A stretch of 64,000 nucleotides of DNA from an uncultured Ruegeria sp. (GTDB lineage: Bacteria; Pseudomonadota; Alphaproteobacteria; Rhodobacterales; Rhodobacteraceae). The notes under the pieces were generated by a model. It was given only the letters and a program-made list of their open reading frames with translations, was not told where the DNA came from and searched no databases. Both the position numbers and the translations under genes were made by a program. The stretch covers positions 496,001-560,000 of the forward strand of contig NZ_CANMQQ010000001.1 of NCBI RefSeq assembly GCF_947500045.1, in the 5' to 3' direction. Shown in pieces: positions 16,847 to 25,148 of the stretch. Each line of letters begins with the position of its first letter. The first letter of the stretch is position 1.

Positions 16847-17824
16847 TTACGTATGCGACCACATTGGCGTGCGATAAGACATGCGACGGACCGAACCGGT
16901 CTTGGACCGCATCAGCAGCGTCGTTGTCTCTACCCAACCCGGCTCACGCTTGATGCGCGGCAGCAGAGAGCCTCCGGTCACGCCCGTCGCGGCAAAGATC
17001 ACATCCGCCGTTACCATCTCATCACGCGTGTAAACCCGGTCAAGATCGGTGATGCCTGCCTTGGCCGCGCGACCACGCTCGTCATCATTACGGAACAACA
17101 GACGACCAAAGATCTGCCCCCCCATGCATTTCAGAGCGGCAGCAGCCAGCACACCCTCGGGCGCGCCGCCTTGACCCATATACATGTCGATGCCGGTCAC
17201 TTCGCTTTCAGCGCAATGCATTACACCGGCCACGTCACCATCCGTGATCAGGCGGATCGATGCACCTGTGTCCCGCACCTCGGCGATCATTGCCTCATGA
17301 CGCGGACGTTCAAGGATACACACGGTGATATCGGCAGGCGCGCAGCCTTTGGCCTTGGCCAGTGCCTCGACACGTTCGCGCGGGCTCATGTCCAGATTGA
17401 CGACGTTGTCGGGATAGCCCGGCCCGACAGCCAGTTTGTCCATATACACATCTGGCGCGTGAAGCATCGAACCACGAGGCCCCATTGCAATCACGGTCAG
17501 TGCGTTTGGCATATCCTTGGCGGTCAGCGTTGTGCCTTCCAGCGGGTCCAGAGCGATGTCCACGCCCGGGCCGTCACCCGTGCCGACCTCTTCCCCGATG
17601 TAAAGCATTGGCGCTTCGTCGCGTTCACCTTCACCGATGACGACGACGCCCGCGATATCCAGCAGGTTCAATTGCTCGCGCATGGCGTTCACGGCAGCCT
17701 GATCGGCAGCTTTTTCGTCGCCTCGCCCAACCAATGAGGCAGACGCCAGCGCGGCCTGTTCCGCCACTCGCGCAAGGCCCAGAGACAGCAGGCGGTCGTT
17801 AAAGTCGATCTTGGCAGCACTCAT
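16847..17824 (-). CDS. glpX: Class II fructose-1,6-bisphosphatase (GlpX)
   Basis: A 325-residue class II FBPase. It hydrolyses fructose-1,6-bisphosphate in gluconeogenesis. The metal/phosphate motif DPLEGTTLTAKDMPNA is present. Further family segments are VVIGEGERDEAPMLYIGEEV near residue 60 and MGQGGAPEGVLAAAALKCMG. It lies between hom (upstream, 69 bp) and recJ (downstream), all on the minus strand, an order often seen in Rhodobacteraceae. Confidence 0.95.
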   Translation of the reverse strand: MSAAKIDFNDRLLSLGLARVAEQAALASASLVGRGDEKAADQAAVNAMREQLNLLDIAGVVVIGEGERDEAPMLYIGEEVGTGDGPGVDIALDPLEGTTLTAKDMPNALTVIAMGPRGSMLHAPDVYMDKLAVGPGYPDNVVNLDMSPRERVEALAKAKGCAPADITVCILERPRHEAMIAEVRDTGASIRLITDGDVAGVMHCAESEVTGIDMYMGQGGAPEGVLAAAALKCMGGQIFGRLLFRNDDERGRAAKAGITDLDRVYTRDEMVTADVIFAATGVTGGSLLPRIKREPGWVETTTLLMRSKTGSVRRMSYRTPMWSHT

Positions 17825-17893
17825 GTGTTCGTATCCTCAGGTCAATAAAGCCGTGACTTCCGGCATAGCTTGCGTTTCATGCAGGCCGCAAGC

Positions 17894-19180
17894 TCAAACC
17901 TCTTCAATGCGTAGGGCGACCGGGGTGCCCGCGATGACGTCAGTGTCGCGCAGACCATCCAAAGCGACATCCAGCGTTGCGCGTGTGGTCTTGTGGGTGA
18001 CGATCAAAACCGGGGCCGTACTTTCGGCATGGCCATATTGGCGCATCCGGTCGATTGAGACGCCAGCATCGCCCAGAATGGCTGCGACTTTGGCCAATGC
18101 GCCGGGTTTGTCCAGCAGTCCCAGTCGAAGATAATAGGCCGCAGGCAGGCCCGTCACCGCAGGCTGCGCCTCATCCAGAGAAGTCGCAGGGCGTCCGAAG
18201 GTCGGAATGTGAAGGCCCCGTGCCAGATCGCAGACATCGCCCAGCACCGCGCTTGCAGTCGGACCTTCGCCTGCACCCGGGCCACGCAGAACGATCTGTT
18301 CGACCGCGTCGCCATCCAGCACGACCATATTGGTTCCGCCTTCTAATTGACCCAAGGGTGAGTCATTGGGTACCAGACACGGCTGCATCCGCTGCTCAAG
18401 CCCACGCGCCGTGCGTTGCGCCACGCCTAGCAGCTTGATCCGATAGCCCATGTCATGGGCCTGATGGATATCATCAAGGCTGATGTGTTGAATGCCTTCG
18501 ATTTCGATCCCGTCAAAGTTCGGCTTGGTGCCAAACGCGATCGAAGACAGCAAGGCCAGTTTGTGTGCCGCGTCAATGCCGCCCACGTCCAGATTTGGAT
18601 CGGCTTCAAGATATCCAAGCTGCGCGCATTCATCGAACAGGGCGTTGTAGCCCAGCTCCTGCGACTGCATCCGGGTCAGGATATAATTGCAGGTGCCGTT
18701 CATCACGCCCATGACGCGCGTGATTTCATTGCCAGCCAGGCCCTCGGTCAATGATTTGATCACTGGAATGCCACCAGCAACGGCGGCCTCGAACCGGATC
18801 ACGCGACCTGTGGCCTCGGCCTTTTCCGCCAGTTCCTGACCATGGATCGCCAGCAGTGCCTTGTTTGCAGTGACGACATCCTTGCCACTGGCCAACGCGG
18901 CCTCGACCGAGGCTTTGGCCGGGCCGTTTTCGCCCCCCATCAACTCGACAAATACATCGATGTCATCGCGTTTCGCCAAGGCGACCGGGTCGGTCTCCCA
19001 CGCATAATCTGACAGGTTCACACCGCGATCTTTGCTCGCGTCTCGGGCCGAGACGGCAGTGATTTCAATGCGGCGCCCAGTGCGGGCCTGCAACATCTCG
19101 GCATGGCGGCGCACGATCTTGACCACGCCCACGCCAACGGTTCCCAACCCGGCAATTCCAAGCCTCAGCGCCTGTGTCAT
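17894..19180 (-). CDS. hom: Homoserine dehydrogenase
   Basis: A 428-residue NAD(P)-dependent enzyme that reduces aspartate semialdehyde to homoserine for threonine and methionine synthesis. The N-terminal Rossmann motif is GIAGLGTVGVGVV. The catalytic domain includes FEAAVAGGIPVIKSL, GTCNYILTRM and AAHKLALLSSIAFG. The C-terminal ACT domain (from about residue 350) reads YYLRLGLLDKPGALAKVAA and normally senses threonine. Length and domain order are typical. I see no SAM or other riboswitch in the 100 bp upstream. Confidence 0.95.
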   Translation of the reverse strand: MTQALRLGIAGLGTVGVGVVKIVRRHAEMLQARTGRRIEITAVSARDASKDRGVNLSDYAWETDPVALAKRDDIDVFVELMGGENGPAKASVEAALASGKDVVTANKALLAIHGQELAEKAEATGRVIRFEAAVAGGIPVIKSLTEGLAGNEITRVMGVMNGTCNYILTRMQSQELGYNALFDECAQLGYLEADPNLDVGGIDAAHKLALLSSIAFGTKPNFDGIEIEGIQHISLDDIHQAHDMGYRIKLLGVAQRTARGLEQRMQPCLVPNDSPLGQLEGGTNMVVLDGDAVEQIVLRGPGAGEGPTASAVLGDVCDLARGLHIPTFGRPATSLDEAQPAVTGLPAAYYLRLGLLDKPGALAKVAAILGDAGVSIDRMRQYGHAESTAPVLIVTHKTTRATLDVALDGLRDTDVIAGTPVALRIEEV

Positions 19181-19308
19181 TCCCTTGGGTCCTTTCTGCT
19201 CGCAATACCGCCCGCGATGGCGAAGTGTCCTTTGCGGGCTGCCTTAGCGGGTTCAGGGCAGGGGTGCAATCCGTCTAAGCTGACAGAGTCGGTGGCATGA
19301 CTGAAATC

Positions 19309-19557
19309 CTAGTTGATCTCGGCATTTTGCAGCGCCTCAGCTTTTTTTGCCAATGCCTCGCTGCGTGCTGTCAGATCCTCTTCAACCTCTGCCGCCTCAC
19401 TGATCGGATCGGTCGGGGGGCCAAGGGCGGGGCCCAGAGCGACGAGCTTGGGATAGGGGGCTTTACGCAACGCGGCAGTTTCGCTGCCTTCCAGCTCGGG
19501 GATATTGGCGCAGCCAGCTGTGGCCAGCACAAAGAGTATCGGCGGCAAAAGCTTCAT
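19309..19557 (-). CDS. Small lipoprotein, function unknown
   Basis: An 82-residue protein beginning MKLLPPILFVLATAGC, a signal peptide ending in a lipobox with the cysteine at residue 16. The rest is acidic and helical, with a C-terminal likely coiled-coil (EEDLTARSEALAKKAEALQ). The ATG at 19557 is chosen because the longer reading from 19659 places the signal peptide internally. It is divergent from the TetR gene and about 130 bp upstream of hom on the same strand. Confidence 0.7.
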   Translation of the reverse strand: MKLLPPILFVLATAGCANIPELEGSETAALRKAPYPKLVALGPALGPPTDPISEAAEVEEDLTARSEALAKKAEALQNAEIN

Positions 19558-19657
19558 CGCGGTCCTTCGGATTGCAGCGTGTGTCCCGTGATGCACGTTT
19601 TGCCGGATTGGTTCAAGCGGGCTTCTATCTGAACGCCTGTTCATATACCATCGGCGC

Positions 19658-20245
19658 ATGGCGCGTACTCAAGGCTCTCATTCCGACATCACCGGCCCCC
19701 GCATTCGTGAGGCCGCACTGGGGTTGTTTGCACGTCACGGCTTTGCGGCTGTCTCGATGCGTCAGATCGCAGGTGAGGTGGGGGTACAGGCCGGGGCACT
19801 CTATAATTACACCCCCGACAAACAGAGCCTACTGTTTCGTTTGATGCAGGATCACATGCAGGACCTGCTGACCGCGTACGACGATCTTGACCGGTTCGAC
19901 GATCCGAAAAAGGCGCTTTGCCAATTTGTCGGGTTCCACATCCGCTTTCACTTGCAACGCCCGGACGAGGTGTTCATCGCCTATATGGAACTGCGCAACC
20001 TGACGCCTGAGAATTTCGCAGACATCGAGGCCCTTCGCCGCCGCTATGAGGATTCACTGGAAAGTATTCTGCGTAAAGGTCAAGAATCGGGCCAGTTTTC
20101 GGTCGCTGATACCAAAATCGCCACCTTGGCGGTGATTGCCATGCTGAACGGCGTGATCACCTGGTACCGTAGTGGTGGACGGTTGTCGCTGGATGAAGTT
20201 GAGCAAGTGTATTGGGATATGGTGCGCAAGGCAGTCACTGCGTGA
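19658..20245 (+). CDS. TetR/AcrR-family transcriptional regulator
   Basis: A 195-residue regulator with the N-terminal TetR helix-turn-helix (HGFAAVSMRQIAGEVGVQAG, then ALYNYTPDKQSLL) and a mostly helical C-terminal domain of the kind found in regulators of lipid or acyl-CoA genes. No neighbouring gene is an obvious target: a small lipoprotein is divergent and a pirin gene is convergent 7 bp away. Ligand and targets are unknown. Confidence 0.87.
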   Translation: MARTQGSHSDITGPRIREAALGLFARHGFAAVSMRQIAGEVGVQAGALYNYTPDKQSLLFRLMQDHMQDLLTAYDDLDRFDDPKKALCQFVGFHIRFHLQRPDEVFIAYMELRNLTPENFADIEALRRRYEDSLESILRKGQESGQFSVADTKIATLAVIAMLNGVITWYRSGGRLSLDEVEQVYWDMVRKAVTA

Positions 20246-20252
20246 GCGGCCC

Positions 20253-21164
20253 CTAGTGGGCCGGGCGAATGAAGGTACCGTTTCGCAATTCCCGTAACGC
20301 TTGCTGCAATTCGGTCTGTGTGTTCATAACGATCGGCCCGTGCCATGCGACAGGTTCGTTGATTGGCGCGCCCGATATCAAAAGTAACCGCACACCTTCG
20401 GGTCCGGCCTGAACCGTGATTTCGTCTCCTGTTCCGAACCGAACCAGCGTCCTGTCGCCTGACATGTCGCGAATGTTGACCTCTTGTCCGGCGACTTCCT
20501 TCTCCAGAAGAACGCCGGTTGGGCGCGACGCATCTGCAAAGGCAGCATTACCCTCAAAGATATAGGCGAACGCACGGCGGTAAGTATCTATCGCAAAAGT
20601 CTTTTTCACGCCCGCGGGTATGCTGATATCCAGATATTGCGGATCCGCGGCGATACCGTCGACGGGACCTGTCCGGCCCCAGAACTTGCCAACGATCACG
20701 CGAACAGATGTGCCATCATCATCGATGATCTCTGGAATATCGGTGCTTTGTACATCCTGATAGCGCGGTGTTGTCATCTTCTGATCCGACGGAAGATTGC
20801 CCCACAGTTGGAAGCCATGCATCTGACCGTTGGCCGATCCTTTGGGCATTTCCTGATGCAAAATACCTGACCCGGCCGTCATCCACTGTACGTCACCGGC
20901 ACCCAAAGTGCCGCTATTGCCCAGCGAGTCACTGTGTTCTACCGCGCCGGACAGGACATATGTAATCGTTTCGATGCCACGATGGGGATGCCACGGGAAC
21001 CCGGCCAGAAAATCCTGCGGATTGTCGTTGCGAAAATCGTCAAACAGCAGATACGGATCCAGTTCTGATGGGTCCTGGAATCCGAAGGCACGATGTAGCC
21101 GGACGCCCGCACCTTCCATTGTTGGAACGGCTTTACGCTTTTCAAGGATTGGTCTCAGGGACAT
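20253..21164 (-). CDS. Pirin family protein
   Basis: A 303-residue bicupin of the pirin family. The N-terminal cupin holds the metal-binding segment FPWHPHRGIETITYVLSG with E/H ligands, then AGSGILHQEMP; the C-terminal domain reads LLISGAPINEPVAWHGP. Some pirins are quercetin 2,3-dioxygenases, others redox-responsive co-regulators. The ATG at 21164 is preceded by CCGGAGG; upstream in-frame starts are weaker. It is transcribed alone. Confidence 0.88.
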   Translation of the reverse strand: MSLRPILEKRKAVPTMEGAGVRLHRAFGFQDPSELDPYLLFDDFRNDNPQDFLAGFPWHPHRGIETITYVLSGAVEHSDSLGNSGTLGAGDVQWMTAGSGILHQEMPKGSANGQMHGFQLWGNLPSDQKMTTPRYQDVQSTDIPEIIDDDGTSVRVIVGKFWGRTGPVDGIAADPQYLDISIPAGVKKTFAIDTYRRAFAYIFEGNAAFADASRPTGVLLEKEVAGQEVNIRDMSGDRTLVRFGTGDEITVQAGPEGVRLLLISGAPINEPVAWHGPIVMNTQTELQQALRELRNGTFIRPAH

Positions 21165-21322
21165 GGTGGCCTCCGGATTACTTGATCGCAACTTAAGTGC
21201 TGACCACATGAAATCAATTTGCACAGGCACACGGTTCCTGTGCGAAAGCGCTCAGATGTGTGACAGGTGTTGTTCTTTGTGGATCAAACCAGCTAGAGCA
21301 GTCAGGCAATCAGGAGAGTGAC

Positions 21323-21793
21323 ATGGAAGAAGAAGTACTGGCCTCGATCGAAGCCTCATCCGCGCGCCGCTGGACCGGGATCGGGATGCTCGCCACTGTC
21401 GGAGCGCTGGTGATCTATGTCGCGATGGCCTCGCCCCCGCAATTTGGCTGGCAGATATTTCTGATTGTAGTTGGGGGTGGTGCATTTTGGCAGGCACATC
21501 GCATGTGGCATTCGACGCAGGACAGGATTGAGCTTACTCAATCTGAATTGCGCACCGGCTCGGGGCAGGTGATCTGCAAGGTAGAAGATGTCGAGACCGT
21601 TGATCGGGGCGTATTCGCCTTCAAACCATCAAATGGCTTTATTATCAAAACCCGCACACCTGGAGCGTTTGACTGGTTTCCTGGCCTTTGGTGGCGTATC
21701 GGACGCCGTATTGGCATCGGCGGTGTGACTGCCGCCGCCGAGACCAAATTCATGTCCGAGATGATGTCCGCGATGCTTGCCCAGAAAGGTTAG
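21323..21793 (+). CDS. Small membrane protein with two helices and a PH-like tail
   Basis: A 156-residue protein. Residues about 18-36 and 42-58 are hydrophobic helices. The rest resembles bacterial PH-type domains (RIELTQSELRTGSGQVICKV, then DRGVFAFKPSNGF), as in short membrane proteins that regulate photosynthesis or transport genes. The match is loose and function unknown. The start at 21323 has AGGAGAG upstream. Its 3' end overlaps the convergent TadE-like gene by 4 bp. Confidence 0.6.
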   Translation: MEEEVLASIEASSARRWTGIGMLATVGALVIYVAMASPPQFGWQIFLIVVGGGAFWQAHRMWHSTQDRIELTQSELRTGSGQVICKVEDVETVDRGVFAFKPSNGFIIKTRTPGAFDWFPGLWWRIGRRIGIGGVTAAAETKFMSEMMSAMLAQKG

Positions 21794-22386
21794 GCTACGA
21801 TGCAGGATGGGTCGGAATTGGCGATGTTGTCGAATACACGAGGGTGTGTGAACACAAGGTTGTTCATTTCAAATTCGCTGAATTCAAACGCGATAAAGAA
21901 TGGCGGCCTATAGGTATTTCGTGTTTCAACAACGATCATCGACCCATTGTCAGGCATCGCGGGTAAGCTCGGCTTGATTTCGTCGATGTCTGCGTTTGAC
22001 CATTTCGGTAAGGCCGTGCCGCGAACGCAAGACCAAAGCACATTGTGGATATCGTTCTCGCCATCAAACGTCAGGTAGGTCATTCGCATTGTTACCGGTG
22101 CACGCGTTTCAACCATTGCCTGCAACAGATCATACATGGTGTTAACATAAGCGGCATTCACATCGCCATCTTCGCGCGAAATTACGTCGGCGACTGCATA
22201 GGCACCTTTGATATTCCGCGCGCTTTGCCGATAGGCGTCATAGTAGGTGTATGATGCGAACATTGACCAGAAGAGCAACGGCAATATCAGCATCGCTTCA
22301 ACCGATATGATCCCGTCTTCCCGACGCCGGAAACGACGAATAAATCTAGTGACTAAGCCCTTGCTGTAATTGCTAGTTGGTAGCAT
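21790..22386 (-). CDS. TadE-like pilus assembly/pseudopilin protein
   Basis: A 198-residue protein with a short basic N-terminus, then EDGIISVEAMLILPLLFWSM, the TadE-type motif (Glu within a hydrophobic helix), followed by a periplasmic domain. TadE proteins are minor pseudopilins of Tad (Flp) pili or related secretion. The ATG at 22386 is chosen since GGAGG precedes it; this overlaps the gene upstream by 14 bp. It is the last gene of a three-gene minus-strand operon. Confidence 0.78.
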   Translation of the reverse strand: MLPTSNYSKGLVTRFIRRFRRREDGIISVEAMLILPLLFWSMFASYTYYDAYRQSARNIKGAYAVADVISREDGDVNAAYVNTMYDLLQAMVETRAPVTMRMTYLTFDGENDIHNVLWSCVRGTALPKWSNADIDEIKPSLPAMPDNGSMIVVETRNTYRPPFFIAFEFSEFEMNNLVFTHPRVFDNIANSDPSCIVA

Positions 22387-22999
22387 CGGCGACGTCCTCC
22401 GGTGGTTCAGTAGATCCACCTCCTGCAGGGGCGGTGGACGATCCACCAAATGGTTCATGGACAAATACGGAAATGGCGTGAAGTTCCCATTGCCCGTCGT
22501 TGTCTTGCTTCACCAGCTCGTTCATCATCGAAAGCCCGAAAGCAGGCGAAACTTCGAGACAGGCACGAATGATCATCAGTTCATTCGAGGTTCCCAACTC
22601 AAAAACAACATCTTCGGGTTTCCGGATCGTTGCCGGGGTATCGACGCAATAAGGTGTGGGGTCTAGCTGGTTGCCGACACGTGGGTTGATGGATTTCATC
22701 TCAAGCGCAAGATGTTCAGAGCAATTGGATATTAATGCGCGCTCACACACCATCTCCTTCAGCAGGGCGTGATCCCACTCAGTCTCACCGTCAGGCAAGC
22801 GATTAAGCCGAACCTCTCTTACCGTCATATCCAAGGACCGTTCGAGATCGGCGTGGTGAAAGGACAGCAATCCCAAATCCATGCCGGAGTAGGCGACATA
22901 TAGGAAAAATGGGAACCAAAAGAGAGACTCTATGGTTGAGGAGGCGCCATCCTCATTGCGCCAGAACCTCAACGCCCGCTTGCGGAGAGACATGCTCAT
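22373..22999 (-). CDS. TadE/TadG-like membrane protein
   Basis: A 208-residue protein with a basic N-terminus and a single hydrophobic helix containing the TadE-like motif (EDGASSTIESLFWFPFFLYV), then a periplasmic domain with several cysteines and a Gly/Pro/Ser-rich end. It overlaps the preceding VWA gene by ATGA and the next TadE-like gene by 14 bp, so the three are co-expressed. It is likely a minor pseudopilin or assembly factor. Confidence 0.78.
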   Translation of the reverse strand: MSMSLRKRALRFWRNEDGASSTIESLFWFPFFLYVAYSGMDLGLLSFHHADLERSLDMTVREVRLNRLPDGETEWDHALLKEMVCERALISNCSEHLALEMKSINPRVGNQLDPTPYCVDTPATIRKPEDVVFELGTSNELMIIRACLEVSPAFGLSMMNELVKQDNDGQWELHAISVFVHEPFGGSSTAPAGGGSTEPPEDVADATN

Positions 23000-24822
23000 T
23001 GGGTCAACCTCAGGTTCTGGATCGAGGTGCTGATTGAATCGAATACGCGCTCGATTTGGGTGCCGCTTGCTTCATAATAACGTGCGGGCTTGATTGCGCA
23101 GTCTTTCAGCATCTGCTTGACGCCATAAGGGGCTTCGAAAGCTACCGAGAAGATAATAACCTTTTCTTTCTCGGCTTCTACGCAGAGATCTGCAACGCGG
23201 GGGTTTTTGGTCGAAGGACCGATTTCGGTTGTCGAGGCTGCTGCAAACTCATCACTGCGGGTCCAGCCATATGCGTGACGCAACATATTCCGGATTGCGT
23301 ACTTTTCTGAATGCGCCCAAACATCAGGCCATTCCAGATTAACCGGATCGGAATCCGCGGCATCCCCTTCAGAATCCTCACGTGTTTGAGATCTATCCAT
23401 GTCATAGCAGGTGCCATTGTAATAATCCGTACAGCGGTAGCGTATATACGTACCATTGCCATGGGCATGATCCTGAAATTTGTCCCGCGTCCAGCGTCTG
23501 TAGGAGCTATCCCGGACCGTCGTTGCGACATTTGGCCAGGCCCACTGGTCATAATCTTCATCATAGATGGAATACGTTTGTGCATCTTCATTCCAATAGA
23601 TGTCAGAGGGACCATCGTTATATGGTGCGTTTACTTTGTGCTGATAAGTGTTTTCACCATCAGTCATCAACACAAGAACCTTGAGAGTATCTGAAGTGCT
23701 ATTCGGGGCCGGACGTATTGCAAAAGAGTCCGGGATTTCAGAGCTATCTGCAATCTGAGCAATCAGAGGCTGAATGCTGTCGTCAAGCAGGGTCAGGCCC
23801 CATTTCAATCCGACGTCGATCGAAGTCCAGCCTTCCGCAACAAGGTTATCGATCTGGTTCTTCAAAGCATCTGGGTCATTCTGAATGACGGTCATCTCGC
23901 GTTGGTCGGTCGCCTCTTCACGACGGCAGGTAGTGCTTCCAACCACCGCATCGGTGTAGCGGTAATCGCTCGAGCCATAGTCCACAAAATGCAACGTTTG
24001 GGGAACATAGTCCCCATATCTGACGATGTTTCCGCCGTCATCTACGATGTCGTAGTAGTTGAAGTTGGTCGTTGTGAAGTCCGAGGGCTGAAAGTCGATG
24101 CAATTGGCAACTTCGTTCGCACCGATCGTGTTCATCGCATTCATCAGATAATCGGGCACCGAAACCTGTTCGGAATACGGAACGATCGAAATCGATAGTC
24201 TGCCGTCCTCTGACTTCAGGATCATTTCATCAATAAAGTCGTTTGCAGCCTTCTTTAGGTTGGTAAGCTTTGTTCCGCGCATTGAGCCCGACACGTCCAG
24301 AACCAACGAAATTTCGACGTTGCCAATGGATTCTTCGGCAACGCTGGTGGCGGTTGTGTCGATGTAATCAACGCCGCTCCATTTCATGAAGTGGGTCTCG
24401 ATACTTAAATCAGCGCTGGCTGAAACCTTGCGCTTGCCCTCAAGATCAGCGATCTGCTCCACACTTCCGTCTTCATTTGTTCTGCATGTCTCGGGTTCGA
24501 CCACGATATTGCTGATAATTTCCGTATTGAATCCTTCTTTGCTGATGTAGTCGTTCACGACCTCACGAGGGCAAAGTTCCTGATCCAGGTCCGCTGCAGC
24601 AAGAACCGCACGGTCAAGGGCATATTGCAGCCTTACCCTTTCCCGATCGTAGCGCATGACATCCACCGCGAATCCGGCGACGGTGAAGACCATCATAACG
24701 AGGAAAAGCGCCAGGATTGTCATCGAGCCGTCAGTCGACGATGTAAATTTTCGCAAGTGCCGGACGCACTTGTTTTCACGGCTCATATGGTCAATCAAAA
24801 TCTTTAAATCATACTTGCGCAT
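22996..24822 (-). CDS. TadG-like protein with von Willebrand factor A domain
   Basis: A 608-residue protein. An N-terminal helix (SMTILALFLVMMVFTVAGFA) matches the TadE/TadG-type segment; a periplasmic linker follows, then a VWA domain from about residue 170. The metal-ion-dependent adhesion site reads LDVSGSMRGTKL (D176, S178, S180), and a later strand is VLVLMTDGENTY. A large Tyr/Asp-rich insertion with several cysteines lies around residues 230-500. The start has AGAGGA seven bases upstream. Probable role: adhesion or assembly of a Tad-type surface structure. No tadA/B/C or cpaB/C genes are in the window. Confidence 0.85.
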   Translation of the reverse strand: MRKYDLKILIDHMSRENKCVRHLRKFTSSTDGSMTILALFLVMMVFTVAGFAVDVMRYDRERVRLQYALDRAVLAAADLDQELCPREVVNDYISKEGFNTEIISNIVVEPETCRTNEDGSVEQIADLEGKRKVSASADLSIETHFMKWSGVDYIDTTATSVAEESIGNVEISLVLDVSGSMRGTKLTNLKKAANDFIDEMILKSEDGRLSISIVPYSEQVSVPDYLMNAMNTIGANEVANCIDFQPSDFTTTNFNYYDIVDDGGNIVRYGDYVPQTLHFVDYGSSDYRYTDAVVGSTTCRREEATDQREMTVIQNDPDALKNQIDNLVAEGWTSIDVGLKWGLTLLDDSIQPLIAQIADSSEIPDSFAIRPAPNSTSDTLKVLVLMTDGENTYQHKVNAPYNDGPSDIYWNEDAQTYSIYDEDYDQWAWPNVATTVRDSSYRRWTRDKFQDHAHGNGTYIRYRCTDYYNGTCYDMDRSQTREDSEGDAADSDPVNLEWPDVWAHSEKYAIRNMLRHAYGWTRSDEFAAASTTEIGPSTKNPRVADLCVEAEKEKVIIFSVAFEAPYGVKQMLKDCAIKPARYYEASGTQIERVFDSISTSIQNLRLTQ

Positions 24823-25148
24823 AGCGAATTCCTCTGTCGACAGGGCGCACCAATGCCAGTGGTTTGCAGCGTTAATAAATTATACAGGGATCATGGCGAG
24901 ATTTAGGCGCAGCGGTCACTATGCTGCTCGTTTTTAACGAATTTCAGCTTTATTCATGCTGTTTTGGTCGCTTTTGTTTCCCGCCACGGGACAATGACGG
25001 GTCTGTGACCGGCAGACGACTCACATAGACGAGCATTTGTAGACGGTTCGCAATTTGATGAAAATAAGTGCAGTTACTGATTGCGGTAATTCTCCTGCGG
25101 TGCGACAAAACGTCATGACATATGTCATCTGCCAGCACGGAGGATTCT
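24823..25148. other. Intergenic region between divergent VWA and dehydrogenase genes
   Basis: This 326-bp stretch holds the two divergent promoter regions. It is A+T-richer than its surroundings near 24860-24960. No convincing coding region or RNA gene is seen. The palindrome near 25115 is listed separately. Confidence 0.6.
25115..25128. promoter_or_regulatory. Palindrome before the glutamate-dehydrogenase-family gene
   Basis: ATGACATATGTCAT is a perfect 14-bp palindrome ending 20 bp before the ATG at 25149 and just upstream of its GGAGG site. Size and placement suit a dimeric repressor operator. No regulator gene is adjacent, so the binding protein is unknown. Confidence 0.45.

Noticed and set aside
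16853..17737. Open frame of 294 codons opposite glpX
   Set aside because: Antisense shadow of the conserved glpX gene, with no motif and a composition rich in His/Arg typical of shadows.
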